This document shows positions 56,290 to 64,000 of a stretch of 64,000 bases of DNA, in pieces. The stretch is from assembly GCA_913048385.1 (NCBI GenBank), contig CAJWVZ010000010.1:35715-99714 (forward strand). Reading direction: 5' to 3'. Under the pieces are notes generated by a model. It had not been told where the DNA came from. It saw only the letters and a program-made list of their open reading frames with translations, and searched no databases. Position 1 is the first letter of the stretch; each line of letters begins with the position of its first letter. Position numbers and translations under genes: made by a program. The stretch is from an uncultured Gammaproteobacteria bacterium (GTDB taxonomy: Bacteria; Pseudomonadota; Gammaproteobacteria; Pseudomonadales; Pseudohongiellaceae).

Positions 56290-56934
56290 TTAAGAAGATT
56301 TCCTGCCAACTATCTGCTGTTCCCCGCGCGGTGTCGATAGACTGCCGATAAGCAAACTATCTTTTAACTCAAATGATACCGTTCTCGACCCCTGCAGTGT
56401 TTCCAGAAAAAACGACAGAGTGTCTCCGACGAAACTAACGTCAGATAATGTGTAAGCGCCTTGCAGAGCGACCCAGGTTCCACCAAGTTTCCCCTCATTT
56501 TCAGTTATTGTCAGATTGATCGAGGATTTTTGCCCCTGCAAATCCAAGTTAAAAACCCATTGACCCATGACAGCCGAATTTTCCGTTAATTTCGCATAAT
56601 CTTTTAGCCGAAATTTTGGTGGATCTATGTTTACTACTGAAAGAGTAAGTGAATAGTTTAAACTGTCTATACTCAGCTTAGGGACAAACAAGTTAGTTCC
56701 ATCGAAGGAAGAAGCTCCACTTGTATCAAGAACTTGTATCTCCTGCGCTCCGACAACAGAAAAATCAATGTCAGGGCCGTCTTGATTTAACAACAGTTCC
56801 AAACTGTAAGCATCAGGGCCAACGGTAACTACTGGAATGAAAAGTACGTTATTTTCAAAAGAAGCTCCGAACCCTGCGCTACTATTTAGAAGTAGCCAGA
56901 ATAAACTTAAACTTAAAACATTTTTCACTGTCAT
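56290..56934 (-). CDS. Secreted protein with C-terminal module shared with the 51.5-kb gene
   Basis: A 214-residue exported protein. Signal peptide opens MTVKNVLSLSLFWLLLNSSA and ends near GFGA. The N-terminal half (about 25-120) contains two similar stretches (NNVLFIPVVTVGPDAYSLEL and TNLFVPKLSIDSLNYSLTL). The C-terminal part (about 127-214) is the module also found at 51538-51903: LGGTWVALQGAYTLSDVSF, VSFELKDSLLIGSLSTPRG, IVGRKSS. No named family recognised. GAGGTG precedes ATG 56934; element D lies 91 bp upstream. Confidence 0.75.
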   Translation of the reverse strand: MTVKNVLSLSLFWLLLNSSAGFGASFENNVLFIPVVTVGPDAYSLELLLNQDGPDIDFSVVGAQEIQVLDTSGASSFDGTNLFVPKLSIDSLNYSLTLSVVNIDPPKFRLKDYAKLTENSAVMGQWVFNLDLQGQKSSINLTITENEGKLGGTWVALQGAYTLSDVSFVGDTLSFFLETLQGSRTVSFELKDSLLIGSLSTPRGEQQIVGRKSS

Positions 56935-57025
56935 CGGAAAACACCTCATAAGTTAGATTGGAGAATCAAACTTTTTAGAGTGGAATAATTCTCAGAGGGT
57001 AGTTCTTTTCAGCAAAGTGGTTACG

Positions 57026-57044
57026 GACAAGTCACTGACTTGTC
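57026..57044. promoter_or_regulatory. 19-bp element, copy D (perfect palindrome)
   Basis: GACAAGTCACTGACTTGTC, a perfect inverted repeat about 57035, extended by one matching base on each side. It lies 91 bp upstream of the 214-residue secreted-protein start (56934, minus strand). Confidence 0.7.
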
Positions 57045-57110
57045 CATATGGTTGAGTTTTCTCGTTGCCAAAATTCTCGATCTCTTTTGAAACGGCAGTT
57101 GGCAGATTTG

Positions 57111-58124
57111 CTAACTCAGAATGGGTAGTCTCTGAAGAAGCCACCAAACGGAGATCGGACCAATTAAATATGCAGGTAGAACATTGCTTAGACTAACCTC
57201 GGGCGCAACGGTATTTTTTTGCCACCAACTGCGAAAGAAAATGGCAACCAAAAGGCATACAATGACAACCATCAACTGTCCTATTTCCAGGCCAACGTTA
57301 AACAGCAATAAAGCCCAAAGTGCCGCATCATCTGGCAAACCTACTTCACGAAGCACACCGGCGAATCCTAATCCATGTACAAGGCCAAACCCGAAAGCAA
57401 TTGCCCAGGGATAGTTTGATGTTATAGAGGGAGTTTTGCTCAACATCTCAACTGCCATGAAAAACAAGCTCAGCGCGATCAGCGCCTCTACCGCAGATTG
57501 AGAAACCTGCAGTAGCTCAAAAGTAGAAAGTGCCAGGGTTATGGAATGAGCAATCGTAAAGGCAGTAACAGTTGCTATAAGTCGCCATCTCTCCGTAATC
57601 AATACCATTAGGGCAATAACGAACAAGACGTGATCGAGCCCCGCCAGCAAGTGTTCTATACCCAACTCGAGATAGGCTGGAAGTAGCGGAGAATCGGCCT
57701 CACCTAAATGCACTACCGGGTTGTCTGGCCTAACAACAAAGCGTTGCAGGCTGCCATCAAGGTGCGTGACACTGACTAGCACCTCACTGACACCGGGATA
57801 CAGGTTGCGAATAGCAAGTTTGGATTGCGAGAGTGCCTGATCACAGTATTCTTGCCAGCTTTGAATCAGGGTGCCTTCTTGACGCTGACTGATGATTTCA
57901 GCGCCAAGACGACAGCCTCCAAGATCTAGGGCTAAGTCTGGTCGGAATCCGGACACAATCGGTTGGCGCAGCGTCACTGAGACCCCCACTTCCGCTGAGG
58001 CTGCCTCTTCTGTTTCAATCAGTTGAGCAAACGCCGGGCGCATCTCATGAGCGAAACTTTGACTGGCAAAGAGCCAGAGAGTGGCAATCAGGCCGCTGTA
58101 TTTCATGAACCCCTTACTGATCAT
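57111..58124 (-). CDS. HupE/UreJ-family membrane protein with extracytoplasmic N-terminal domain
   Basis: A 337-residue protein: signal peptide (cleaved near SQSFAHEMRP), a soluble domain to about residue 155, then six or more membrane segments of the HupE/UreJ type, with GIEHLLAGLDHVLFVIALM, FTIAHSITLALS and AFGFGLVHGLGFAG carrying conserved His. HupE/UreJ proteins are linked to nickel or metal import; this long form (HupE/UreJ_2) is of unknown role. AAGG precedes ATG 58124; ATG 58106 is possible. It is third in a minus-strand set with DUF3604 and PPIase genes. Confidence 0.85.
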   Translation of the reverse strand: MISKGFMKYSGLIATLWLFASQSFAHEMRPAFAQLIETEEAASAEVGVSVTLRQPIVSGFRPDLALDLGGCRLGAEIISQRQEGTLIQSWQEYCDQALSQSKLAIRNLYPGVSEVLVSVTHLDGSLQRFVVRPDNPVVHLGEADSPLLPAYLELGIEHLLAGLDHVLFVIALMVLITERWRLIATVTAFTIAHSITLALSTFELLQVSQSAVEALIALSLFFMAVEMLSKTPSITSNYPWAIAFGFGLVHGLGFAGVLREVGLPDDAALWALLLFNVGLEIGQLMVVIVCLLVAIFFRSWWQKNTVAPEVSLSNVLPAYLIGPISVWWLLQRLPILS

Positions 58125-58149
58125 CTAACCTTCTTCTGATTCAACCTTC

Positions 58150-58929
58150 TTATTTTTCTTTTCGAACGATGTCATAATTCGGCCGGACCTGTTCGATGAA
58201 GTCCGCTTGTGCCTGAACTTGTGATTCGTAGGTATAGTCACCGAGGACTGTTGCGCGAATATCTAAAAATGGTGTAACGGAAGCGGGATTTTGCTCAAGA
58301 ACCTTCACCAGGTGCCAGCCAAAAGTGCTTTGTATGGGACCTTGCCAATTCAAAGCCACATCGTAGCTGTTGAGTGAACGGGCAAATTCAAGACCGAATA
58401 TGCTGGTAACTTGCAATGGTGATTGACGGGCATTCATTCGACTCTGCATCGACGGCTGCGCTAGGTTGGCGATCGATTCCCCTGCACTGAGTGCAGTGCT
58501 TGCCGCGTCGCGAGATTGAAATTGGAGTTGCTCGAAAGAGACACTTGATGCGACTTCGTAGCGTTCGTGATTCGCCTCATAGTAAGCCCTGAGCTCTTCT
58601 TCTGTCGGTGTAAGTTCGGCTTCTTGCTCGGCAATAAATTGCATTTTCTGAATCATGCGCCGGCGAATGATTTCATCTTCTTCGTCCAGGCTGAGCCTTA
58701 TAGATTCACGACGCCAGATCTCTTCAGTGACCCAGTCATCGACGAGGCTGGCGATCTCTGCCTCGGTGGGTTCGCGCTGTACCTGTGCAGCCCACAGCGC
58801 TGCCACTCGCCGCTCGAGCGCAGCATCCACAACTATGGTATCGAGCGGATCGGAGGTTTGCTCATCGATGACAAAAATTAATATGCCCAAAACCACAAAC
58901 CAAAACACGTGGCTCTTTAAGAGCTTCAT
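58150..58929 (-). CDS. Membrane-anchored parvulin-type peptidyl-prolyl isomerase
   Basis: A 259-residue PpiC/SurA-like protein with an N-terminal signal anchor (KSHVFWFVVLGILIFVIDE). The first part resembles SurA-N (VDDWVTEEIWRRESIRLSLDEEDEIIRRRM). The parvulin-like part has SVSFEQLQFQSRDAA and GPIQSTFGWHLVKVLEQ. The start was placed at ATG 58929, two bases after the DUF3604 stop. It is sandwiched between DUF3604 and HupE/UreJ genes and may fold one of them. Confidence 0.83.
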   Translation of the reverse strand: MKLLKSHVFWFVVLGILIFVIDEQTSDPLDTIVVDAALERRVAALWAAQVQREPTEAEIASLVDDWVTEEIWRRESIRLSLDEEDEIIRRRMIQKMQFIAEQEAELTPTEEELRAYYEANHERYEVASSVSFEQLQFQSRDAASTALSAGESIANLAQPSMQSRMNARQSPLQVTSIFGLEFARSLNSYDVALNWQGPIQSTFGWHLVKVLEQNPASVTPFLDIRATVLGDYTYESQVQAQADFIEQVRPNYDIVRKEK

Positions 58930-58931
58930 GA

Positions 58932-60983
58932 TTAGCCTGTCCCAGGTCGGTACCATATCGGCGATGTAAAGGCACGTTCCTGAATGGTCGCTGGAAAATC
59001 TGGTCGCGGTTCGTAGCCTTCATTGATCGCATCCCAGGTTGACCATCGGCAAGTTGGGTTCTCGAGTACACGTGAGTAATAAAATGCCCGCACGGAAGGA
59101 TCGAACTCAGGATCAACCCATACGGTTTTCAACTCAGCCGCTCCGACGTCAGCTGAAATCGAGCAGTCTTCGAGGTTCACTTGAGCACCGTTGTCGCCGC
59201 AACGATGAGATTGTGGATCGACAGCAAAGCCATCTGAACAAGCGACATCAAACACTTGTTCATGGGGCTCACCATCAACGGTCCAGCCTTTGACAACCTG
59301 CAGCCTTTGCAAAGGCGCGCTCAGAGCATCTTGAGTGGCCCAGACAATAAAGCGCGGGGCTCGGTCACCGTTGGGCAACAAATCTGAGCCCATGGATACA
59401 CCGTCAGAATATGCAGTCTCGAGCAGATCAGGAGCTGTCAGCGTTTCATCGGTGAAATCATACCCACCAAAAAAACGCACTTTGATGCGCGTGCCGGTGG
59501 TAGCAAAAGTTTCCTTCCGTCGGAACGCGCTGTAGATAGACTCCCGTGTGTTGTCTTCCGCCCAGACGCCGGTAATTCCCGATGCGCCAAAGGTTATATC
59601 ATCCCCATTAGCGTAAACACCTGCATCAAATTCCTTAACAGAATCAGGTCTGTTTTGGAGAAGACGCTCCCCTTCCTCAGCACTCAGCGGAACTGCTCCA
59701 GTCTGTTGAGGTGTTGCATCCGCCAGTCCTAGCTTGCCATAGAAATCAGATTCGTCATCACCAATGGCAGCCGTGTGGGTATCAGACGCACCCACAAAAC
59801 CGAATTCGAAAGGATTCTTCATTCCCTGATCTTCGAAGGACAACCCATTTAATAATGCTTCCCGCGCATAACCGCCTGAGGGTTCAGAGAGCCGATTGCC
59901 GCCGGCGCCGACATAATAAGGCATTATTTCGAATCCAGCCCATTCATCATTGTCCGATAACAAGGGGTGCGTTTCCGAAGTACCTTTAATTTGAGTGATT
60001 TCCATGAGCGGTTCATTACGAATGCGCTGCGAGGAATAGGCATCATCCAGTGGGTTGCCTGCCCAATCCACAAGCTTGAACATCTGTCCACCGGAACCGT
60101 TCGAATTATGGGGAATAGCGAGTGATTCAATTCCCTCATCGCGTAAGCTGTCCATCCAATCCCATAAGTCTTCTGGGTTTCTACTGTGCAATGAAGAGAA
60201 GGGCACTGCGGGAAGCTTATCGGCGTCACGAAAGATAACGTTGCGATGTAAATTCCCACGGTCAGGATTGGAGAATGCTGTGTACTCATAGGCAACAAAG
60301 GTGGTGAACTGACCTGGCTTGTTATATTGCTCAGCGGCGGCAACAGTATCCTTCCAAGCATCGTGGATGACGTCATGGACCAAGTCTTGACTGAGAGTTC
60401 CGTCACCAATCATGCGTCTGACATCACCCACAAACCTACCCAACACAGCGGGGCGTTCAGGTACTAGATTTTCCGGTGCATTGTAATTCGCCATATAGTC
60501 TAAATTCATAATTCTTGCTAATTCAGTACTGGGATCCGCTCCCTCAAACAACATTCCCATATACATGGCGTGATCCGTGACTGCATAAAAATCTAGGGGT
60601 ACGCGTAATGTCATATCAAAACCAGCTGGGTGCTGGATAGTATCGCCCAAGGCATATCGATAGGCATCAGAAGGTGTCGCCATAGTACCAACGGCAAAAG
60701 CATCGAGCGAATAAGTGGTGTGAACATGCAAGTCGCCAAAAAAAGCAGTTCGTGTAGCATTCTTGGCAGGGAGCGCGCTGAAAATATCGTTTGGAATTGT
60801 TAGCAGGCCTTGCTGAGTTCGAGAGGGTGCTGCTTGACTGGGAGTACTTGCGACATCATTGTTGCTAGGGGATGCTGAACTATTTTCTCCACCAGAATCA
60901 TTAACTGATTGGGCTGGCTCGGTCTTGCTGCCACAAGCACCTAGCACTAGTCCTATTAATAAAGTTACGACTTTCAATCTCAT
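58932..60983 (-). CDS. DUF3604-family lipoprotein
   Basis: A 683-residue exported protein with a lipobox (LIGLVLGACGSK, Cys17) and a Ser/Asn-rich linker. The DUF3604 core has PHP-like metal motifs: FFGDLHVHTTYSLDAF, AVTDHAMYMGM, IPHNSNGSGG, EIMPYYVG and VGASDTHTAAIGD. A phosphoesterase- or sulfatase-like hydrolase is inferred; no activity is established. It is first in a three-gene minus-strand set with the PPIase (2-bp spacing) and HupE/UreJ genes. Confidence 0.87.
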   Translation of the reverse strand: MRLKVVTLLIGLVLGACGSKTEPAQSVNDSGGENSSASPSNNDVASTPSQAAPSRTQQGLLTIPNDIFSALPAKNATRTAFFGDLHVHTTYSLDAFAVGTMATPSDAYRYALGDTIQHPAGFDMTLRVPLDFYAVTDHAMYMGMLFEGADPSTELARIMNLDYMANYNAPENLVPERPAVLGRFVGDVRRMIGDGTLSQDLVHDVIHDAWKDTVAAAEQYNKPGQFTTFVAYEYTAFSNPDRGNLHRNVIFRDADKLPAVPFSSLHSRNPEDLWDWMDSLRDEGIESLAIPHNSNGSGGQMFKLVDWAGNPLDDAYSSQRIRNEPLMEITQIKGTSETHPLLSDNDEWAGFEIMPYYVGAGGNRLSEPSGGYAREALLNGLSFEDQGMKNPFEFGFVGASDTHTAAIGDDESDFYGKLGLADATPQQTGAVPLSAEEGERLLQNRPDSVKEFDAGVYANGDDITFGASGITGVWAEDNTRESIYSAFRRKETFATTGTRIKVRFFGGYDFTDETLTAPDLLETAYSDGVSMGSDLLPNGDRAPRFIVWATQDALSAPLQRLQVVKGWTVDGEPHEQVFDVACSDGFAVDPQSHRCGDNGAQVNLEDCSISADVGAAELKTVWVDPEFDPSVRAFYYSRVLENPTCRWSTWDAINEGYEPRPDFPATIQERAFTSPIWYRPGTG

Positions 60984-61168
60984 TTACTGCCCCCGTTATT
61001 CTTCAGTAACACACATAAAAACACAGAAATTTTTCGATACTTATGAGAAAATTTTTAAAGTATGCAGTAGGTTTTTTAGTAAACTCAGCTCAACTTTCAT
61101 TTTCCCATTCAATAGATTTCGCTAGTTTTATAAAAAAGTTTGAGACCTGCGCCTGTTGGCTGATCCTT

Positions 61169-62146
61169 CTATTGTGGGTTGGCTCGCATAAATTCGACAA
61201 CAGTCTCAGCCCACTCCTCTCCCTTTTGCTCTTGAAGGAAGTGCCCAGCGTCATTTATCGTGGTGTGGGGCTGGCCTTGAGCGCCCGGAATTTGTCGCTG
61301 AAAGAATATATAACCTCCCCGAGTAATAGGATCGCCGTCACTAAAGGATGTTAGGAACGGTTTTTCCCAGCGCCTAAAGACTTCCCATGCCGCAGAATTC
61401 TCAACGGCTCCTGCATCAGTGCGAACCAGCGGTACGCGCTGAGGCATGATTAATGGCCCCGCCTTATAGCTCGGATCGGGAAACGGAGCATCATAAGCTT
61501 CTTTGAGGGATGGATCTCCCACACTGTTCGCGATCATAGCTCCCGTGGGAATATCTCCGGCCTCAACCATCCGTTGGTTCATACGTTTCCAGTTCCCGAA
61601 TGCGCCCTCTGGTGCTTTATCAGTCTGCGGGTTCGGTAAGCCGGTGTTAGCAATAGCTACGCGAGAAAATCGCTCTTCATTCTCAGCTACTACTCGGAGA
61701 CCGATGAGGCCTCCCCAATCCTGACCTATAAATGTAACACCGGTGAGATCGAGGGCTTCAACTAATGCAGCTTGCGTATCAACATGAAATTGATAAGTGT
61801 GTGTATCCATGCTGGTGGGTTTATCCGATCGTCCAAAACCAATCAGGTCAGGAGCGATTGCTCTAAATCCCGCCTCAACGAATACAGGTATCATTTTGCG
61901 ATAGAGATATGCCCAGGAAGGCTCGCCGTGGAGCATTAGCACAACCTCGCCATCCCTAGGACCTTCATCTATATAGTGGACACGATAACCCTGAATATCT
62001 TCATAGTGAGGATCGAAGTCGTAGTCTGGGAGGTTCTCAAAGCGACTGTCCGGAGTTCGCAAAATTCCGGGGCTTACCTCTTTAGCTTGCATGAGGATCG
62101 GTGTAAAGAAAATAATTGTGCTTACCAAACGGAGCAGTATTCTCAT
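61169..62146 (-). CDS. Exported haloalkane dehalogenase-like alpha/beta hydrolase
   Basis: A 325-residue protein with a signal peptide (RILLRLVSTIIFFTPILMQA). The mature part matches haloalkane dehalogenase subfamily I: oxyanion HGEPSW, nucleophile Asp143 and halide-binding Trp144 in GQDWGGL, acid DGDP near 270-273 and His302 in NDAGHFLQE. A second halide-binding Trp is not certain (Trp186 or Trp254 possible). Cytosolic location is usual, so export is unusual. Element E is 157 bp upstream of ATG 62146. Confidence 0.83.
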   Translation of the reverse strand: MRILLRLVSTIIFFTPILMQAKEVSPGILRTPDSRFENLPDYDFDPHYEDIQGYRVHYIDEGPRDGEVVLMLHGEPSWAYLYRKMIPVFVEAGFRAIAPDLIGFGRSDKPTSMDTHTYQFHVDTQAALVEALDLTGVTFIGQDWGGLIGLRVVAENEERFSRVAIANTGLPNPQTDKAPEGAFGNWKRMNQRMVEAGDIPTGAMIANSVGDPSLKEAYDAPFPDPSYKAGPLIMPQRVPLVRTDAGAVENSAAWEVFRRWEKPFLTSFSDGDPITRGGYIFFQRQIPGAQGQPHTTINDAGHFLQEQKGEEWAETVVEFMRANPQ

Positions 62147-62303
62147 GTCTTATAACCTCTCTTTGGAATAAGAAACATTTCATGAATTCCCACTTTATTT
62201 TAAAATCTCCAAAATTTGGTCGCTAGGATAAAGTTCCAACCAAATCGCGGAGTGACTCTAATCTGTAACACGAATAATAACGACCGAATTGCCAAACCGT
62301 CTG

Positions 62304-62322
62304 GACAAGTCAAGGACATGTC
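62304..62322. promoter_or_regulatory. 19-bp element, copy E
   Basis: GACAAGTCAAGGACATGTC, 157 bp upstream of the dehalogenase-like start (62146, minus strand) and 31 bp past the stop of the neighbouring lipoprotein gene. Confidence 0.55.
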
Positions 62323-62353
62323 ATAACGGGCCCGAGTGTTAACTCTGGCATCT

Positions 62354-63838
62354 TTACTCCACTTTCAGCTCGTATACATCTCCAGCCGCGCCCAGGTAGT
62401 ACCAAACGCCAAAGAATCCGGGCGCAAGCGGATCACCAATGAGCTTTGGCGGCATGAAATCGCTGCGCGCCAACTCCTCGCCGGAGGCCGCAGATCGCCA
62501 CACTACCTGTTCCTCGTATCCAGCCGTCTGACGACCAGCCGCGCGGGCGGCGGCGCGGGCAGCCAGCAGGTTCGGCGCGTCCGTCGATACAAATACTCGT
62601 GCGTCGCTCGGCCCGACGAGGCTGGTGTGATTCATAGTCGTCTGATCGACGACCCAGCGGGTCTCAAGTCGCTCTCCGCCAACGAGTTCAATGCAAGCGA
62701 TTTGCCCCCGCCCGGCATCCATGGAGTAGATACGCATGGTTTCAGGGTCGACAGTGAGCGCCGAAGGAATGAAGCTGAAGCCATTCGCCCCAGGCGAAAA
62801 CGGCTCGGTTCTGAGCCGAAGGCCGGCATCGGCCTGAGAAACCGCGTACACACTGAGCGGTGCGGTAGACGGTCCAGAGTTCGTCTGGAACACGATCCAA
62901 TCGCCCATCACAACTGGCGCGGACGCTGCCCCCTGACCTGGCCGCACGTAGTTGGACACATTCCAGCGATCATCGAGACGTAGCTCACTACCGTTCACTG
63001 CAAAACGGAAGATGTTCCGAACCCCCGGCACGTAGACGTACTCGTCACCCTGAAAGAGCCCAACGGTTAGCCGGCCTGCAGAGCCCTCTGCGAGCTGATA
63101 GGAATCGATGACAGTTAGGTTATTCGGGTCTACCGTAACCACGATGGATGGCGGGAAGCCTGCACCCTCGGCCCCTCGCCGACCAAAAGATTTGGTGACG
63201 ATGATACCGGAGCGCAGCACGCTGAATCCGTTGTAGGTGATGTCCTCAGGTGCGAAACCATCGGGTGTGGGCAGTTCGACTTCGCCCCGCACCGTCCCGG
63301 TTGCTGGGTCAAGCCTGACAATGCGTATACCGTGGATGGCGTAGAGGTCTCCATTTCCATGGGCTGTAACCAGACCAGGCCAGAGAAACTCGCCCAGGGC
63401 TTTGGTATCTCTCAGATCGGTGCGCCAGAGCACCTGACCGGTGGTGGCGTCAAACCTGGTCACATAGGGTCCCTTAGCATCGTCTCTGCGACCCTGGGTG
63501 CCTCCGAACAAGAAGAGCTCGTCTCGGTTGCGTGTGACAATGTTGTACGGCGCCTCGTGCACGCCACTAAATTGTCGCACAACTACAGCGTTCGACTCCG
63601 GTACGCTCAGAGAACCCCCGAAGTCAGCAGGGTAAACGTGAGTCCGCCCAACATTCGCGTGCTCGAAGGGAGTCACGGTACGGTAAAGACCGGTCTCGGT
63701 TGATCCGGGTTCAATGGCGCTCGAGATGGGATAGACTGAAGGAATGAGATCAGCTTTCGAAGCAACTAAAGGTTCGGGTCCTGATTGACAACTTACAAGA
63801 ATTAAAATGGGCAACAAAAACCATATTTGCTTTTTCAT
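62354..63838 (-). CDS. PQQ-like beta-propeller lipoprotein
   Basis: A 494-residue exported protein with lipobox LILVSCQSG (Cys about 17). The mature part has propeller-type repeats: FDATTGQVLWRTDLRD, RLDPATGTVRGEVELPT, VDPNNLTVIDSYQLA and VDPETMRIYSMDAGRGQIACIEL. No catalytic domain is evident. GGATAA precedes ATG 63838. The gene is clearly richer in GC than its surroundings, suggesting separate origin. Function unknown. Confidence 0.8.
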   Translation of the reverse strand: MKKQIWFLLPILILVSCQSGPEPLVASKADLIPSVYPISSAIEPGSTETGLYRTVTPFEHANVGRTHVYPADFGGSLSVPESNAVVVRQFSGVHEAPYNIVTRNRDELFLFGGTQGRRDDAKGPYVTRFDATTGQVLWRTDLRDTKALGEFLWPGLVTAHGNGDLYAIHGIRIVRLDPATGTVRGEVELPTPDGFAPEDITYNGFSVLRSGIIVTKSFGRRGAEGAGFPPSIVVTVDPNNLTVIDSYQLAEGSAGRLTVGLFQGDEYVYVPGVRNIFRFAVNGSELRLDDRWNVSNYVRPGQGAASAPVVMGDWIVFQTNSGPSTAPLSVYAVSQADAGLRLRTEPFSPGANGFSFIPSALTVDPETMRIYSMDAGRGQIACIELVGGERLETRWVVDQTTMNHTSLVGPSDARVFVSTDAPNLLAARAAARAAGRQTAGYEEQVVWRSAASGEELARSDFMPPKLIGDPLAPGFFGVWYYLGAAGDVYELKVE

Positions 63839-64000
63839 ATTTATCCTTCTTTTTATGCATTCCCAGCGAGTAGCAATTAAGTAAACTACTACTTTCTCTG
63901 ACTTGAATAACTCCATGACTAATTGGGTTTCTTACCTTCTTATTTGGAATACTCGAAGCGTGATAATTGTTCTGTAATCTCGGAAGGCATCTCACCGAAA

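Noticed and set aside
62336..62983. 215-codon plus-strand frame
   Set aside because: It is antisense to the GC-rich propeller gene, where long chance frames are expected; Arg-rich, low-complexity product.

Overview
The window looks like the chromosome of a marine gammaproteobacterium with moderately low GC. The first 40 kb follows gene orders familiar from Pseudomonas and its relatives: carA/dapB; aroB-aroK-mrcA; priA-SPOR protein-hslVU-ubiEJB-hisI-hisE-tatABC; typA-gln-ntrBC; secB-gpmI-envC-ctp; hisBHAF-asmA-mutY-yggX-tRNA-Phe. The taxonomic placement is inferred from protein families and synteny only.

Region 1 (1-40.4 kb) is housekeeping: pyrimidine/arginine entry (carA), lysine (dapB), folate (folK), heme (hemE), shikimate (aroB, aroK, a chorismate mutase), peptidoglycan (PBP1A), replication restart (priA), HslUV protease, ubiquinone, histidine, Tat export, nitrogen control, glycolysis, cell-wall hydrolase activation and DNA repair. 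Its main oddity is that the glutamine synthetase beside typA and ntrBC is the eukaryote-like type II enzyme. It still carries a textbook sigma-54 promoter and two upstream NtrC-like sites, and a third NtrC-like site precedes ntrB. A stand-alone C-terminal piece of a TonB-dependent receptor with its own signal peptide sits between dapB and folK.

Region 2 (40.4-49.1 kb) starts immediately after tRNA-Phe and is accessory in character: an exported tandem fumarylacetoacetate-hydrolase-like protein, an iron-type alcohol dehydrogenase, three unrecognised small genes, and a minus-strand set of M19 dipeptidase lipoprotein, an uncharacterised 362-residue protein and a selenoprotein. The selenoprotein gene is split by an in-frame UGA at 46320-46322 in the motif GLGD-U-GSCSSC (UGSC family). 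A hairpin fitting bacterial SECIS rules lies just downstream of the UGA. About 0.6 kb away is a decayed copy of the same cluster: the last 20 codons of a UGSC gene fused to the tail of an M19 gene and the following leader.

Region 3 (49.2-64 kb) is rich in exported proteins: a leucine-rich-repeat protein, an AEC transporter, two related small secreted proteins, a DUF1330-like protein, an orphan acyl carrier protein beside a TonB receptor, a DUF3604/PPIase/HupE-UreJ set, an exported haloalkane-dehalogenase-like hydrolase and a PQQ-repeat-like lipoprotein. Five intergenic copies of a 19-bp element (consensus GACAAGTCACTGACATGTC; two 8-bp units 11 bp apart, one copy a perfect palindrome) precede five of these genes. 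Three copies lie at nearly identical distance (92-97 bp) from the start codon. Two belong to a 122-bp direct repeat. This suggests an undescribed regulon whose promoter plus signal-peptide module has been duplicated and joined to different mature proteins.
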